A DNA stretch of 64,000 nucleotides from Halalkalibacter oceani (GCF_023715605.1 NZ_JAMBOL010000009.1:1-64000); one strand, 5' to 3'; shown: positions 44,825-54,997, counted from the stretch's first letter. Made by a program: numbers and translations. The notes: generated by a model from the sequence alone, not told the origin.

Positions 44825-46032
44825 TATTCTTCCTCCATAAGTTTTTTCACCGATTGATTCGTGTTTCCGGTTCCGATCAGCGTCACTTCAACATCCACCT
44901 CAACATCCATCGTCGCAAAACGCTCATTCCAATCGCTTTCGACGCTTTTCCATTCCTTTGGCCGCTGCTGATACAATTCCTTACCAAATCCAAAAACATC
45001 AGCCTTCAGCTCCTGTGCTTTGGCGATTGATTGTTCGACCTCCGTTGCAATTTGCTCTGATGTTCGCTTTTCGATTTCAGCCAGGCTATGTCCTGTAGCT
45101 GTATCGATACTGCATTGAACGTTGCCAAGTTGTGCTTCCGCCTTGATCGTCACCGTTCCGCTTGGATGGCCATTATTCATGTCGGTACGAAGCTTCGCTT
45201 TCGTACGAAGCAATTCAACGCCGATAAAGGAGTCTTCCGCGGTCGGACAGGCGACATTCACGATTGTGCTCGTTATATTATTCTGGGCATAATTTAACCC
45301 GATGCTTTCCCGCTCATTTAACCAGCCAATCAGCCTGTCCCGGGAAAAAACCGCCATTTGCTTAAACGAAAGCAATGCAGGAAGCTCACTTTCCTCCAGA
45401 GCTTCAAGCTCCCCGCCGACATCCGGATCTCCTTCAATGATGACTCCCGTGATCGCTGCCTCGATTCCTTTGCCGGCGAGCTCGGTTAGCAGTTGATCAA
45501 TTTCAATTGTTTTCGATGCTCCCCATGAGCTTTGCGACGCCTTTAATGACTGGTGCATCTCATTGGCCGGCAGCTTATCAATAACGGTCAGCACTTCCAG
45601 CACATCACTCGGTCTGGCATTTCTCGCTATTAAAAAATAAAAATCCGTCCGAAATTCATGATCTCGAACCAGGAAATCAAGCGCTTCAATAATGCCTTCC
45701 TTAGCCAGCTCCTCATCGATCACAACAACCTGGGTGTAGGATTCATATATTTTACGCGGAACCGTCATCGTTAATCTGCGCAACGCTTCAAACATCGTCA
45801 TGCCCGTCTCTGAATAAACGACAACCGGGGTATACGTTCCGGTACCCGGCTCCTGCATCGCAATCGCGGAAGGATTAATGACTTGGACGGTCACCCGGAA
45901 TTCCCCGGCTTCCGTTTTTTCAATTCCCATTGCATGCGAGATCGCAAGTTCATTTAGCTCGCGGCGATTCCAGCAACCAGACAGAATGACGAGTAAAATC
46001 AGAAGAAGAATCATCATCCGTTTTTTCTTCAT
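44824..46032 (-). CDS. Spore germinant receptor C subunit, Ger(x)C lipoprotein
   Basis: 402 residues. Lipoprotein signal MKKKRMMILLLILLVILSGC, then NRRELNELAISHAMGIEKTEAG, the hallmark of Ger(x)C proteins; three alpha/beta domains follow. Anchored in the outer leaflet of the inner spore membrane. Start overlaps the A-subunit stop by 4 bp (ATGA). Confidence 0.94.
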   Translation of the reverse strand: MKKKRMMILLLILLVILSGCWNRRELNELAISHAMGIEKTEAGEFRVTVQVINPSAIAMQEPGTGTYTPVVVYSETGMTMFEALRRLTMTVPRKIYESYTQVVVIDEELAKEGIIEALDFLVRDHEFRTDFYFLIARNARPSDVLEVLTVIDKLPANEMHQSLKASQSSWGASKTIEIDQLLTELAGKGIEAAITGVIIEGDPDVGGELEALEESELPALLSFKQMAVFSRDRLIGWLNERESIGLNYAQNNITSTIVNVACPTAEDSFIGVELLRTKAKLRTDMNNGHPSGTVTIKAEAQLGNVQCSIDTATGHSLAEIEKRTSEQIATEVEQSIAKAQELKADVFGFGKELYQQRPKEWKSVESDWNERFATMDVEVDVEVTLIGTGNTNQSVKKLMEEE

Positions 46033-47579
46033 GTCTCTGGGTCACTTTCTCTAATTTTGTCGGCATGGTTTAACAGCTTCGGCCGCCTGATCATATCCCA
46101 CATCGGAACACGCAATAAATTATCTTTCTGATCGTTTATGTTAAACGGCGCCATCGGCGACATATACGGAACTCCGAATGAGCGCAGGCTGCACAAATGT
46201 AACGACAGGACGATACAGCCAATCGTTACGCCGAACAAGCCGAAGCTCGCCGCCAAACCCATCATCGGAAAACGCAAAATCCGAAATGCGACTCCCATAT
46301 TAAAAGCAGGAATGACAAAACTGGAAATCGCCGTAATTGCGACGATAATTACCATCGCTGCTGAAACGAGCCCTGCTTCTACAGCGGCTAATCCAACGAC
46401 CAGTGTGCCGACGATCGACACGGCCTGTCCTATCGCCCGCGGCATTCGCAATCCGGCTTCCCGAATAATTTCAAACGCCACTTCCATAATCAACGCTTCC
46501 ACAAAAGCCGGGAAAGGAACACCTTCACGTTGCGCATACAAGCTAATAAGCAATGTCGGCGGCAGCATCTCGTGATGGTATGTCGTAATGGCAATGTACA
46601 AGGAAGGGCCGAGCAAAGAAATCAGTAACGTCAGCAATCGCAAAATACGTAGTAGCGTAATATAATCAGAACGCTGATAATAATCCTCCGGTACTTGATA
46701 AAACTCCGTAAACAACGAAGGAACAACTAAAGCAAATGGCGTCCCGTTGATCAGAATCGCCACTCTGCCTTCCAGAAGCTTCCCGGCAACGGCATCAGGC
46801 CGTTCAGTACTTGAAACGGTTGGAAACGGTGTAAATGTCTCGTCCTGAATCAGTTCTTCGACATACCCGCTTTCTAAAATAGAGTCAACTTCAATCTTTT
46901 TTAGTCTTTCAAATACTTCTTTTACAATTTGCTTCTCAGCGAGATGGTCAATATAGACTACTGCGATATCGGTATTCGTTCTCGTTCCGATTTCCATGGA
47001 AACGATCCGCAGATCGGTCGTGCGCAGCCGCTGGCGGATTAATGCCGTGTTCGTCCGCAAAACCTCCGTAAACGCATCGCGTGGACCACGAACAAGCACC
47101 TCCGTCTGTGATTCCGTAATCCCCCGCTCCTGGTAAGACTTTGAATGAAGCGCGAGCCCTTCAGCGACTCCGTCTATTAACAGAAGCGTATTTCCGGCCA
47201 GCAAAGAGCGGTAACAGCTTTCAAAATCTCGAACAGCCGTGACGTTACTGCTTGCCAGCCTCCCCTTGACCTCACCCAGCGGAGACTGCGGCTCCCTGTC
47301 TTTCTTCTGTTCAAGCAGCGGAGTTATCATCGACTCTTCAATAAGCTCAGTATTGGTCAGCCCCTCGATATACATCAGCATCACCGGAATTGAAGTGGAA
47401 GCGGTCATCATTATTTTCCGGAACACAACATCACTGTCATGACGAAACGTCTCCCTGACCTGAGCTACATCCGCTTCCAGATTGCCCGTCAAGGCCTGAG
47501 GAAGCTGTTCCGCGCGCTCAGCAGGCCCGTGGGCTGTTTTTAACGTATTTGTTCGCTTTTTTTTCGAAAACAGCCGCAC
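46029..47579 (-). CDS. Spore germinant receptor A subunit (GerA family)
   Basis: About 516 residues. Cytoplasmic N-terminal domain, then 5-6 membrane segments with the GerA signatures SLYAQREGVPFPAFVEALIMEVAFEIIREAGLRMPRAIGQ and VPMWDMIRRPK at the C-terminus. GerA subunits form the oligomeric ion channel of the receptor. GTG 47579 lies 9 nt after AAGGAGG; ATG 47588 directly abuts the SD and is less likely. First gene of the A-C-D-B operon. Confidence 0.93.
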   Translation of the reverse strand: MRLFSKKKRTNTLKTAHGPAERAEQLPQALTGNLEADVAQVRETFRHDSDVVFRKIMMTASTSIPVMLMYIEGLTNTELIEESMITPLLEQKKDREPQSPLGEVKGRLASSNVTAVRDFESCYRSLLAGNTLLLIDGVAEGLALHSKSYQERGITESQTEVLVRGPRDAFTEVLRTNTALIRQRLRTTDLRIVSMEIGTRTNTDIAVVYIDHLAEKQIVKEVFERLKKIEVDSILESGYVEELIQDETFTPFPTVSSTERPDAVAGKLLEGRVAILINGTPFALVVPSLFTEFYQVPEDYYQRSDYITLLRILRLLTLLISLLGPSLYIAITTYHHEMLPPTLLISLYAQREGVPFPAFVEALIMEVAFEIIREAGLRMPRAIGQAVSIVGTLVVGLAAVEAGLVSAAMVIIVAITAISSFVIPAFNMGVAFRILRFPMMGLAASFGLFGVTIGCIVLSLHLCSLRSFGVPYMSPMAPFNINDQKDNLLRVPMWDMIRRPKLLNHADKIRESDPET

Positions 47580-47614
47580 GCTTCTCATCCTCCTTCGCAC
47601 AAGTTCCGTGACCG

Positions 47615-47645
47615 TAGTTTGTTCTTATACATACTAAATTATTCC
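47615..47645 (-). promoter_or_regulatory. Sigma-G-like promoter of the ger operon
   Basis: Minus strand GGAATA (47640-47645), 18-bp spacer, CAAACTA (47615-47621), against the forespore consensus TGAATA-N17/18-CATACTA. Confidence 0.7.
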
Positions 47646-47654
47646 TTTCCAGCA

Positions 47655-47704
47655 CAAAAAAAGATGCGTTTAAAAAGAAGAAAAAAATTCTTTTTGAACG
47701 CATC
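47655..47704 (-). terminator. Terminator of the polysaccharide deacetylase gene
   Basis: Minus strand GATGCGTTCAAAAAG / CTTTTTAAACGCATC followed by TTTTTTTG. Strong. Confidence 0.9.
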
Positions 47705-47715
47705 GTTACGTACGG

Positions 47716-48993
47716 TTAATGCAATGTGACAAGCTTTATATTATTCGATTTGAAGTAATCGATGATGTCCGGTAGTGCTTCCAATGTATGCGACCGTTCA
47801 TGCAACAAGAAAATACCACCAGAAAGTTCAGCATCGCGAAAATACTGCAATACTTCCTCCGCGCTCTCTTTCTGCCAATCCCGCGGATCGCGGTTCCACA
47901 TCACAAGATTAAGCCCCGCCTCTTGCGCATTTTTTTGTAAAGCTTCATCAATATTTCCATATGGCGGGCGGAACAACCCGACGTTCTCTTTTAAAATTGA
48001 GGTCACCACTTCGTTTGTCGCGATAAAGTCTTTCATTTGATTATCACTTGATAATGTCGTCAAATCTTCATGAGACCAGGAATGCACGCCGATTGCCATG
48101 TCATGCTCCTTCACATATGTAACACTGTCAGAAAATCGTAAAGCGTTTCGACCGACAAAGAAAAAAGTCGCTTTCACCCCGTGCTCCTGTAATACATTGA
48201 CAATTTCCTTTGTATACGCGGAAGGGCCGTCATCAAATGTAAGCGCCGCATAGCCTTCAGGAAGACCGTAAACAATGTCAGATTGAATATGGAATTTTTC
48301 CGTTTTTGCTTCCGCCTGTTCGGCTACTTTTTCTTCTTCACTTGTTTCCTTACCTGCTGTATTGGTCCCCTCTTCAGGTTCCTGGGCATGAGCCGAGTTA
48401 GCCTGTTTCTGTATTTCCGAACTAACATCGACAATCGGCTTTTCATGCTCTGAATTTGTAAACACATTTATGTTAATGAATATATTATTCATAGAGAGAA
48501 ATAAAAGTAGAATAACGCTGGCAATCGCTACGACCGGTTTCATAAACTTAGAGGACATTCGCTGAGGAAATACGGATGAAAGTGTCCGTCTTTCTTTCTT
48601 TTTGTTTCCTTGTTTATCCAGTTGATGGATATAAGTCAAACTTTTGAAATCACTTTTCTTTATTGTATGGATCGTATTCAACTGCTCTAATACTTCTACA
48701 TATTTCTTAGAACAGACAAAGTCATAAGACGTCAGGCTTGTCCCTTCACTCCTGGTGATCGTACTTAAATATTCTCGCCGGAACGGATCCCACATCGCTT
48801 GTAATGAAAGCCGGTAGCGAGCGTTTTTCCCGCGCTGAACAATTTGATTCATATGCCGGTATGTCTCCTCATCAATTTCCAGCTCCAAATAAACCATTGT
48901 TTTTTTCATCATCGTTCGTACTTTCACAAAGTAAGTGCTTTTTTCATCCTGCAGGTCAAGGAATTCAATTAATTTATGTGAAACATGATCCAC
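47716..48993 (-). CDS. Membrane-anchored polysaccharide deacetylase with extra N-terminal domain
   Basis: About 425 residues. C-terminal NodB domain (~240-425) with catalytic motifs TFDDGPS, HSWSHEDLT, RPPYGN, and the His motif ILLHERSHT; one membrane helix (~155-173, AIASVILLLFLSMNNIF); and an uncommon ~150-residue cytoplasmic N-terminal domain of unknown type. The enzyme faces outside and probably deacetylates peptidoglycan or surface polysaccharide. GTG at 48993 follows AGAGGGGG by 9 nt; ATG 49020 has no ribosome binding site. Confidence 0.85.
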   Translation of the reverse strand: MDHVSHKLIEFLDLQDEKSTYFVKVRTMMKKTMVYLELEIDEETYRHMNQIVQRGKNARYRLSLQAMWDPFRREYLSTITRSEGTSLTSYDFVCSKKYVEVLEQLNTIHTIKKSDFKSLTYIHQLDKQGNKKKERRTLSSVFPQRMSSKFMKPVVAIASVILLLFLSMNNIFININVFTNSEHEKPIVDVSSEIQKQANSAHAQEPEEGTNTAGKETSEEEKVAEQAEAKTEKFHIQSDIVYGLPEGYAALTFDDGPSAYTKEIVNVLQEHGVKATFFFVGRNALRFSDSVTYVKEHDMAIGVHSWSHEDLTTLSSDNQMKDFIATNEVVTSILKENVGLFRPPYGNIDEALQKNAQEAGLNLVMWNRDPRDWQKESAEEVLQYFRDAELSGGIFLLHERSHTLEALPDIIDYFKSNNIKLVTLH

Positions 48994-49035
48994 GTCAATC
49001 TTCCCCCTCTCATTCTGCATCAATTACTCTAGTAT

Positions 49036-49764
49036 TTAACGCTCATCAGCTTCATTTTCATAATCTAAAAAAGGTGCAGACATACGGCTCGTGAAGTCCT
49101 TGACCATTTTCAGCAGATATCTATTTTCTTTTTTAATTTGATCATTTCTTTCTATTAGATTTGTATTTTCTGACTCGAGTGCAACAATCCGATCTTCGCG
49201 CTGCTTGACTTTGTTTAGCCAGTCCACCATTTCATTTTCATATTGCTCATTTAAAGCAGCGAACTTCTTCTGTTCCACCGTTATGATGTTTTTCAACTCG
49301 TCAATTTCATTCGTCAAATGAGATTTTAATTCATTATAGTCTTCTGCCAGTTGATCAAACTTTAAATTTTTATCGGTGATTTTTGTTTCGAGCACGGCAA
49401 TGTTATCATTTTTTTGATTGATCGTACGCTGCAATCTATTAATTTCTTTTCGCTGCTCCTCCAGTTGATCAGATAAATGCCGCGTGCGGTCCTGCTCCTG
49501 ATTCAGTTTATGCTCGGTTAACTGATATTGGTGGGCAACCTGCTCTACAGCAACAATCAAATTCATGATCTCTTTGCTGCTATTTTTAATGCTGCTGGAA
49601 ACGTGAAATAAAGCGCCAGAATCCTCCTCTTCTTTTCTGTCTCTTTCGCTTTCGCTTTCTTCAGCTTCCATGCTTGACTCCTGTTGATACTCATCTTGTT
49701 TAGACATTTCCTCTACTTGCGTCCCGGTCTCTTTCTTTATTAACATCTGAAACTTGTTAAGCAT
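49036..49764 (-). CDS. Coiled-coil protein of unknown function
   Basis: 242 residues, highly charged. Acidic segment (~25-50), then heptad-rich coiled coil from ~60 to ~215 (for example LSDQLEEQRKEINRLQRT). No signal peptide or membrane segment. AGGAGGG precedes the ATG. It lies 42 bp upstream of the deacetylase gene, so the two are probably cotranscribed and its coil might interact with that enzyme's cytoplasmic domain (inference). Confidence 0.75.
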   Translation of the reverse strand: MLNKFQMLIKKETGTQVEEMSKQDEYQQESSMEAEESESERDRKEEEDSGALFHVSSSIKNSSKEIMNLIVAVEQVAHQYQLTEHKLNQEQDRTRHLSDQLEEQRKEINRLQRTINQKNDNIAVLETKITDKNLKFDQLAEDYNELKSHLTNEIDELKNIITVEQKKFAALNEQYENEMVDWLNKVKQREDRIVALESENTNLIERNDQIKKENRYLLKMVKDFTSRMSAPFLDYENEADER

Positions 49765-49922
49765 GTGCCTTCCCTCCTGTACTGATCGTTACTAAGGAAT
49801 CTATTTAAAGGAAATTTGCGTATTCTTTTTTTCTTACTGGTTTCAATTTTTTATACTATCATTTCGACATATACAGCTTCTATACAAGGAGCTGCCGCAC
49901 ATTTCTTTTGCTGATTACAAAA

Positions 49923-49959
49923 GACTGAGCGCAAGGCTTGCATGCTCTTGCGCTCAGTC
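49923..49959 (-). terminator. Terminator of the S-layer-type gene
   Basis: GACTGAGCGCAAG / CTTGCGCTCAGTC followed on the minus strand by TTTTG. Confidence 0.85.
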
Positions 49960-49965
49960 TTTCTA

Positions 49966-52900
49966 TTACTCTACAATCTGTTCGTGCCCATCCTCATCCA
50001 GCAGGTAATAATGTGTTCGCGCTGCTTCCTCAATATGAGCAAATGCCCAATGACTGTTTGCCACATCAGGAAAACTCGAATCATTAATACCATAAAGTGG
50101 ACCGCGTTCAAACATACCATTTATCATCACGACCGCTTCTGCTCGTGTTAATCCCCCGTTTGGCTTAAAGCTGCCGTCCTGATACCCATTGATGATCCCC
50201 GCTGTGCGGTTAGCCTCAATGATATCTGCGGCCCAATGCCCGGCCGTATCGCTAAAGCTGATGCTGCTACCACGTTCAATTGCTAACTGACGATAATTGG
50301 CAACAACCGTCGCCATTTCCGCACGTGTTACGCGGTCATTGGCACGGAAATCACCATGCTGGTCTCCGGTCATGATCCCCTTTTCATGAACAAAGGCAAT
50401 TTCTCCAGCAGCGTAATGCCAGTCCGGCACATCCTCATACGGCATCAAGCCTGTCCATTCTCTTTCGTCATAATCAAGATTTCTGGCAATCATCACTGCC
50501 AGCTGTGCTCGGGTCACCTGTCTTGATGGCTTGAACTCACCATCCTGGAAGCCTTGAATATAAGCGTGGTGAAGCCCCTCAGCAGCTTCATCGCTCAAGA
50601 AATGAATAATCGTAAACGTACTGAACTTTTCTACTGAAAACTGTAAACCGAGCGTTCCATCCTGCATTGTTACCGGCGTTCCTCTAACTACTTCCTTATC
50701 ACCATCGGAATGCTCGATGAAAATTCCCAATTGCTGTAGGAATACCGCACGTTCGGCTTCGTCCTCAGGAAGTTCAACATCCCTCAATGGTAATGTTAAA
50801 ACAACCGGGCGGCTCGAGAGGTTCGTCTCAATTGTCTTCGGGCGGGCGACAACCTCAATGTTCCTGTCTCCTGCCACAGCACGAACAACCTGTTCCACCC
50901 GTGCTCGTTCTTCTATTTCCTCCCGCTCGTCTCTATCTTTCACCGGTACTAAACGGAAAAAGAAATCTTCGTCTATCCCTTCCAGCGATGTATGAGGAAG
51001 TTGAATCGTTGCATTCTCTGTAAAGATCTCCAAGTCGATTCCATTTTCTTGCAGCAACGCTACAGTTGCTCTTGGCACATCAACAAGGACTTCACTGACT
51101 TCGTCATTTTGGTCAGGAATCACAATGCGCACGATCTGCTCTTCCGCCTCGATTGCCTTCTCGATCGCTTCTTCCGCTTTTTCTTCCGTAAATGTTACGT
51201 GATCCGAGATCGTCCCATCTCGATGAGTTGTCCGCTCAATTGGCGCCTTCGTGATATCAACCTCATTATCGCCGCCAATGATGACATCAACTTCAATAAT
51301 TTCGGTAACCGGACCTGGGGTGCCACCGCCATTTCCGCCACCTGAACCTCCGCTTCCGCCGGAGCCGCCGTTACCTCCACCGGAGCTGCTGCCGGCTCTT
51401 GTCACAATAACTTCATAATAACCGAGTAAAACATGCGGGTTCTCCTTGTCATAAATCCCGACCGTAATGACATTTTCACCGACTCGCAATGGAAGACGGT
51501 CGAAATCATCGACTGTCGTGCCGTTCACCTGCACGACTACAATCGACTCTTCTTCATTTACGGCTTCTGGCGACAGACTGATACTGCTTACGGAATGCGG
51601 TACACGTGCCGAATAGCCGCCCGGAATCGTCGCTGTAAACTCAGCCGGCTCAACCTCAATTGGATCGGCTCCATTCATGAGTCCAAATCCGGCATTTGTT
51701 AACCGTCCTCCTGGATTAACAAATGGTACTGCAAACGCATCTGCCTCAGTAAACGGCTGAAGCTTGTTAGCACCGTTACCGACCTCTTTAATATTACCTG
51801 GCGAATAGGTCAGCACATCTCCCGGCTGGTAGTCCACCGGCAATGCAACAGTCAGCATATTGCCATTCACTTCATAAGGTTTAAGCACAGGCGCACCACC
51901 AAGCTGTAAACCTGACAGATCCAAGTCGTCACCTGAAGCGACCTCCTTATTAAAGATGACCTTTAACTTGCCGTCCTGTATATATGTCGTCACTACTTCT
52001 AACGGAATAATCTCGTTTTCCTTCGTGATTCCGCTTTGATCAGCTGCCGAAATCGGCCCTAATTCATTTGTCGGATCATCCGCAGCTACGATCGATCCCG
52101 CCTCATCATCATATTCAACAACTAACGGAGCTTCAGGCGCAAACGGCTCTGCAAACCTTACAACAACCTCACGACCATTAATGCTTTTCACTTCTGTTAC
52201 CTGCTTGCCATCAATGACGAAGCCGATAAAATCATTTACATCCAAATCACCAGCTACTACTTGATTAAACGTTAACGTCGCTTCATTCGGCGTACGATCA
52301 GCGACGCTGACATGTTCAAGACGTAATGGTCCACCAACGATCACGGTAAAATCATCTACCGCCACCCCGTTTGTCCCTTTAACATTTCCTAACCCGTCAT
52401 AACTGATCGTAACTTCTTTTCCTGTCGCGTCCGTTCCAGCTGGCAATTTCACCAAAAGCTTCGCCGGATCAGCAGGATCGCTTTCAACCGTTGCTCCTGT
52501 AATCTCTGTTCCATCTACAGTCACAGTAAAGCCTTCAGTATCTACCACAGTCACTTCACGATCAAAGGTAATCGCAATTTCGTCCGCCTCCTGAAGCACC
52601 GACCCCGTTTGTGCCGGCACAGGAGCAGCAAATGTAAAGTAGCGTCCATCTGTCAAAATGCTGCTATTAATCGTTACTTCACCGTCCGTCAACGGATAAA
52701 AGTTGTTGCCAGAGGCAAATGACGATCCATTGTTCACGACTAAATATTGCGGTCCTGTTGTTGCCCCTTCCAGAGCATCTGCCTGGAGCGTAATTTGTGT
52801 ATCTGCCCAATTATTCGTTTTTTCTACTTTAAAAACACGGTCAAGCCGTTTTACATTTTCGTCATCCTTATTAATAGCTGTATTATATTCAGCTGCGCCA

Positions 52901-54864
52901 TTATCATCACTAAATGTAAAAAATGATAAGTCTCTTGCAATGTTATTGGTATTAGCTGAATTCGATAGCGCGATCTCGTCGCCTAAAGCAACGGTTACAA
53001 GCGCACCAGTCTCCTGTGATTGCGACTGCTTCTGCACAAGACCGCTGGCATCATCGCGGCCAATCCCGGTAATCCGGTGACCATAACCGACATTCTCATT
53101 TTTCGTCCACATCGTTGTAGAGCCATCACTAGCAACATAATCGTCCGGCAACGTCAGTCCATATTTAAGCGCCAAATAACTATTGACCTGCTGCCGTTCT
53201 TCATCCTCAAGCACGCGGTTAAACAAAATGACTTCTGAGATGGAGCCATCAAACCGTTGATAATGGCCTCCACCAATATAATACATACTACTAGAAGAGC
53301 TTGTATTTGTTGTTACTTCATTGCTGGGATATTCCTCCAATGTTTGTCCATCAAGCGCAAGAGACCAGTGGTTTGTAGCGCTTTGGATATTTAATACACG
53401 GCTTTTAAATAGATCGTAGCCGTCAACAGAAACGTCTCTAACTTCCGTTGAGGAAAAACCTGCACGGATGTGCTGTTCTCCGTCAATGTCTACTCCATAT
53501 TGATGATTGCGATCAGCATCTATTCCTCCAAAATTCCATGGATATCCCGATCTGTCTGGATTCGTCCTCGCCTGTACAGAGAAAATTTCTCTTGCCTCAT
53601 CCTCGTGTCCAAATCGGTTGGTCTCATAGAAACCTGTTGCTGCTGTAATCGTCACGCCAGGATTAAAGTTAATGGTGTTCGCTTCATATCTTTGCTCTGG
53701 TGGACTCACACGCGAACTCCAGACTCTCTCATCAGCCAAATCATCCAAGTCTGTTACAATTCCATCGATAACATTCGCACTCTTTTCCACCTCGACCCAT
53801 GACGTTAATCCGTCCGAAATACCGCCGGGACTTTGAACATTGGCCGGTGCTTCAACCTCAATTGTCTTCGTTGCGGATAGGGTGACGACCGGATCATCAT
53901 CTGCCCCACCGTATTCCACAATGTATCCTGTAACACTGTTGTCAATAGGGAAATCATTCCAATATCCATGATTGGTAGTACCCGGACCATAAATATGGGC
54001 GACATATTCCCTTCCGCTGGAATCATTTGGCTCACCCGTTGCCCAATTGTTATAGGCACCAGGAACAGGACCAGCTTCTGCTTCCCCATCGTAGCCAAGA
54101 TAGAATGGGGTTCCCTTCCCGTCATCCGCTTCGCCTTCCGGACCTGTCACCCAGCGCCAATCGCCGCGCTCAGCTTCGGCAACCGCATCATCGCCACGGG
54201 AAATATCCTTTGCACCGATCCAGCCGAGACCTTGTGTCTTTCCTTTGATAAATTCATTTTCATCCTCATCCGTGATCGTCACGAGATAGCCTTGCAGCCC
54301 AAAGTAGTCACTTTCGCTTGCTGCATCTCTTGCTTGATACCACGTTAAAGATGAACCATTATCCACAAATTCATAAAAATGACCGTTCTCACTAAATGGC
54401 AGGGCACTACCAAGACCAAACGTAATCGTCCGTTCACCGGCGTGTTCGGAATCCGTAGAGAACGTGACACTTTGTAAGGCGGCTTCAAATTGTTCCGCTG
54501 TCGGCACTGTTGCCCCATTTCCTGTAATCGTCAGAATGGCGGAGCTCGGATCATAGTGTCCTGTAAATAAGCTACTACTATCGTCAAAATCCAGCGTATC
54601 CCCCGCTTGAGCGTTATCGATGCTGACCGTCACCGCTTCCAATGTACCTGTCTCTATATTCAGTGACACTTCTTCATCAATGATGACCGGAGCATTGTCT
54701 ATTACATAGTTAGTAGCTCCTGTTGAAGTCGAGATCCCTGTCACTCCATCCGCTGCCGCCACCGGTCCTGCGGCAGCAAAAAAACCGCTCGCTACTAGCA
54801 GCGCGCTCATGGTGGCTGCAAACTTTTGCTTCAACCATTTCTTTTGCCTGCTTCGTATTTTCAT
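49966..54864 (-). CDS. Giant SLH-anchored surface protein with C-type-lectin-like and LamG-like domains
   Basis: 1632 residues. Signal peptide (~1-38, ends AAGPVAAADG). C-type-lectin-like domain ~161-320 (YEFVDNGSSLTWYQARDAA, GWIGAKD, NNWATGEPND, YWNDFP, GYIVEYGG); LamG/concanavalin-like region ~380-580; three SwmB-like beta repeats ~750-1050; cadherin-like beta domain ~1060-1150; Gly/Ser linker ~1160-1182; three SLH repeats ~1425-1610 that bind pyruvylated cell-wall polymer. Probably a carbohydrate-binding adhesin or S-layer-associated protein. GGAGGG lies before the ATG, which overlaps the stop of a 38-codon ORF. Confidence 0.9.
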   Translation of the reverse strand: MKIRSRQKKWLKQKFAATMSALLVASGFFAAAGPVAAADGVTGISTSTGATNYVIDNAPVIIDEEVSLNIETGTLEAVTVSIDNAQAGDTLDFDDSSSLFTGHYDPSSAILTITGNGATVPTAEQFEAALQSVTFSTDSEHAGERTITFGLGSALPFSENGHFYEFVDNGSSLTWYQARDAASESDYFGLQGYLVTITDEDENEFIKGKTQGLGWIGAKDISRGDDAVAEAERGDWRWVTGPEGEADDGKGTPFYLGYDGEAEAGPVPGAYNNWATGEPNDSSGREYVAHIYGPGTTNHGYWNDFPIDNSVTGYIVEYGGADDDPVVTLSATKTIEVEAPANVQSPGGISDGLTSWVEVEKSANVIDGIVTDLDDLADERVWSSRVSPPEQRYEANTINFNPGVTITAATGFYETNRFGHEDEAREIFSVQARTNPDRSGYPWNFGGIDADRNHQYGVDIDGEQHIRAGFSSTEVRDVSVDGYDLFKSRVLNIQSATNHWSLALDGQTLEEYPSNEVTTNTSSSSSMYYIGGGHYQRFDGSISEVILFNRVLEDEERQQVNSYLALKYGLTLPDDYVASDGSTTMWTKNENVGYGHRITGIGRDDASGLVQKQSQSQETGALVTVALGDEIALSNSANTNNIARDLSFFTFSDDNGAAEYNTAINKDDENVKRLDRVFKVEKTNNWADTQITLQADALEGATTGPQYLVVNNGSSFASGNNFYPLTDGEVTINSSILTDGRYFTFAAPVPAQTGSVLQEADEIAITFDREVTVVDTEGFTVTVDGTEITGATVESDPADPAKLLVKLPAGTDATGKEVTISYDGLGNVKGTNGVAVDDFTVIVGGPLRLEHVSVADRTPNEATLTFNQVVAGDLDVNDFIGFVIDGKQVTEVKSINGREVVVRFAEPFAPEAPLVVEYDDEAGSIVAADDPTNELGPISAADQSGITKENEIIPLEVVTTYIQDGKLKVIFNKEVASGDDLDLSGLQLGGAPVLKPYEVNGNMLTVALPVDYQPGDVLTYSPGNIKEVGNGANKLQPFTEADAFAVPFVNPGGRLTNAGFGLMNGADPIEVEPAEFTATIPGGYSARVPHSVSSISLSPEAVNEEESIVVVQVNGTTVDDFDRLPLRVGENVITVGIYDKENPHVLLGYYEVIVTRAGSSSGGGNGGSGGSGGSGGGNGGGTPGPVTEIIEVDVIIGGDNEVDITKAPIERTTHRDGTISDHVTFTEEKAEEAIEKAIEAEEQIVRIVIPDQNDEVSEVLVDVPRATVALLQENGIDLEIFTENATIQLPHTSLEGIDEDFFFRLVPVKDRDEREEIEERARVEQVVRAVAGDRNIEVVARPKTIETNLSSRPVVLTLPLRDVELPEDEAERAVFLQQLGIFIEHSDGDKEVVRGTPVTMQDGTLGLQFSVEKFSTFTIIHFLSDEAAEGLHHAYIQGFQDGEFKPSRQVTRAQLAVMIARNLDYDEREWTGLMPYEDVPDWHYAAGEIAFVHEKGIMTGDQHGDFRANDRVTRAEMATVVANYRQLAIERGSSISFSDTAGHWAADIIEANRTAGIINGYQDGSFKPNGGLTRAEAVVMINGMFERGPLYGINDSSFPDVANSHWAFAHIEEAARTHYYLLDEDGHEQIVE

Positions 54865-54977
54865 GTTCTCCCTCCATCCATTACTAGTGTTTCGAATTGT
54901 TCCTTATCGACATTTCCTTTCCTTGCTTTATCCGCTTCCTCCACCTCCTTGTCCATCCGCCTGCCAAAATCAGACAT
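54861..54977 (-). CDS. 38-residue leader ORF coupled to the surface-protein gene
   Basis: Starts MSDFGRRMDKEVEEADKARK, then GNVDKEQFETLVMDGGRT; charged, no membrane segment. AAGGGGG lies 7 nt before the ATG. Its TGA overlaps the ATG of the 1632-residue gene (ATGA), so ribosomes finishing it could restart there. Family not recognised. The ribosome binding site is part of a 15-bp sequence shared with the leader of the response-regulator gene. Confidence 0.55.
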   Translation of the reverse strand: MSDFGRRMDKEVEEADKARKGNVDKEQFETLVMDGGRT

Positions 54978-54982
54978 TTTCT

Positions 54983-54997
54983 ACCCCCTTAATTCAC
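54983..54997 (-). repeat. Shared 15-bp leader sequence, copy 1
   Basis: Minus strand GTGAATTAAGGGGGT, directly before the leader ORF of the surface-protein gene. The same 15 bases occur at 56619-56633. The rest of the 54865-55217 gap holds the regulator terminator and nothing else recognised. Confidence 0.7.
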
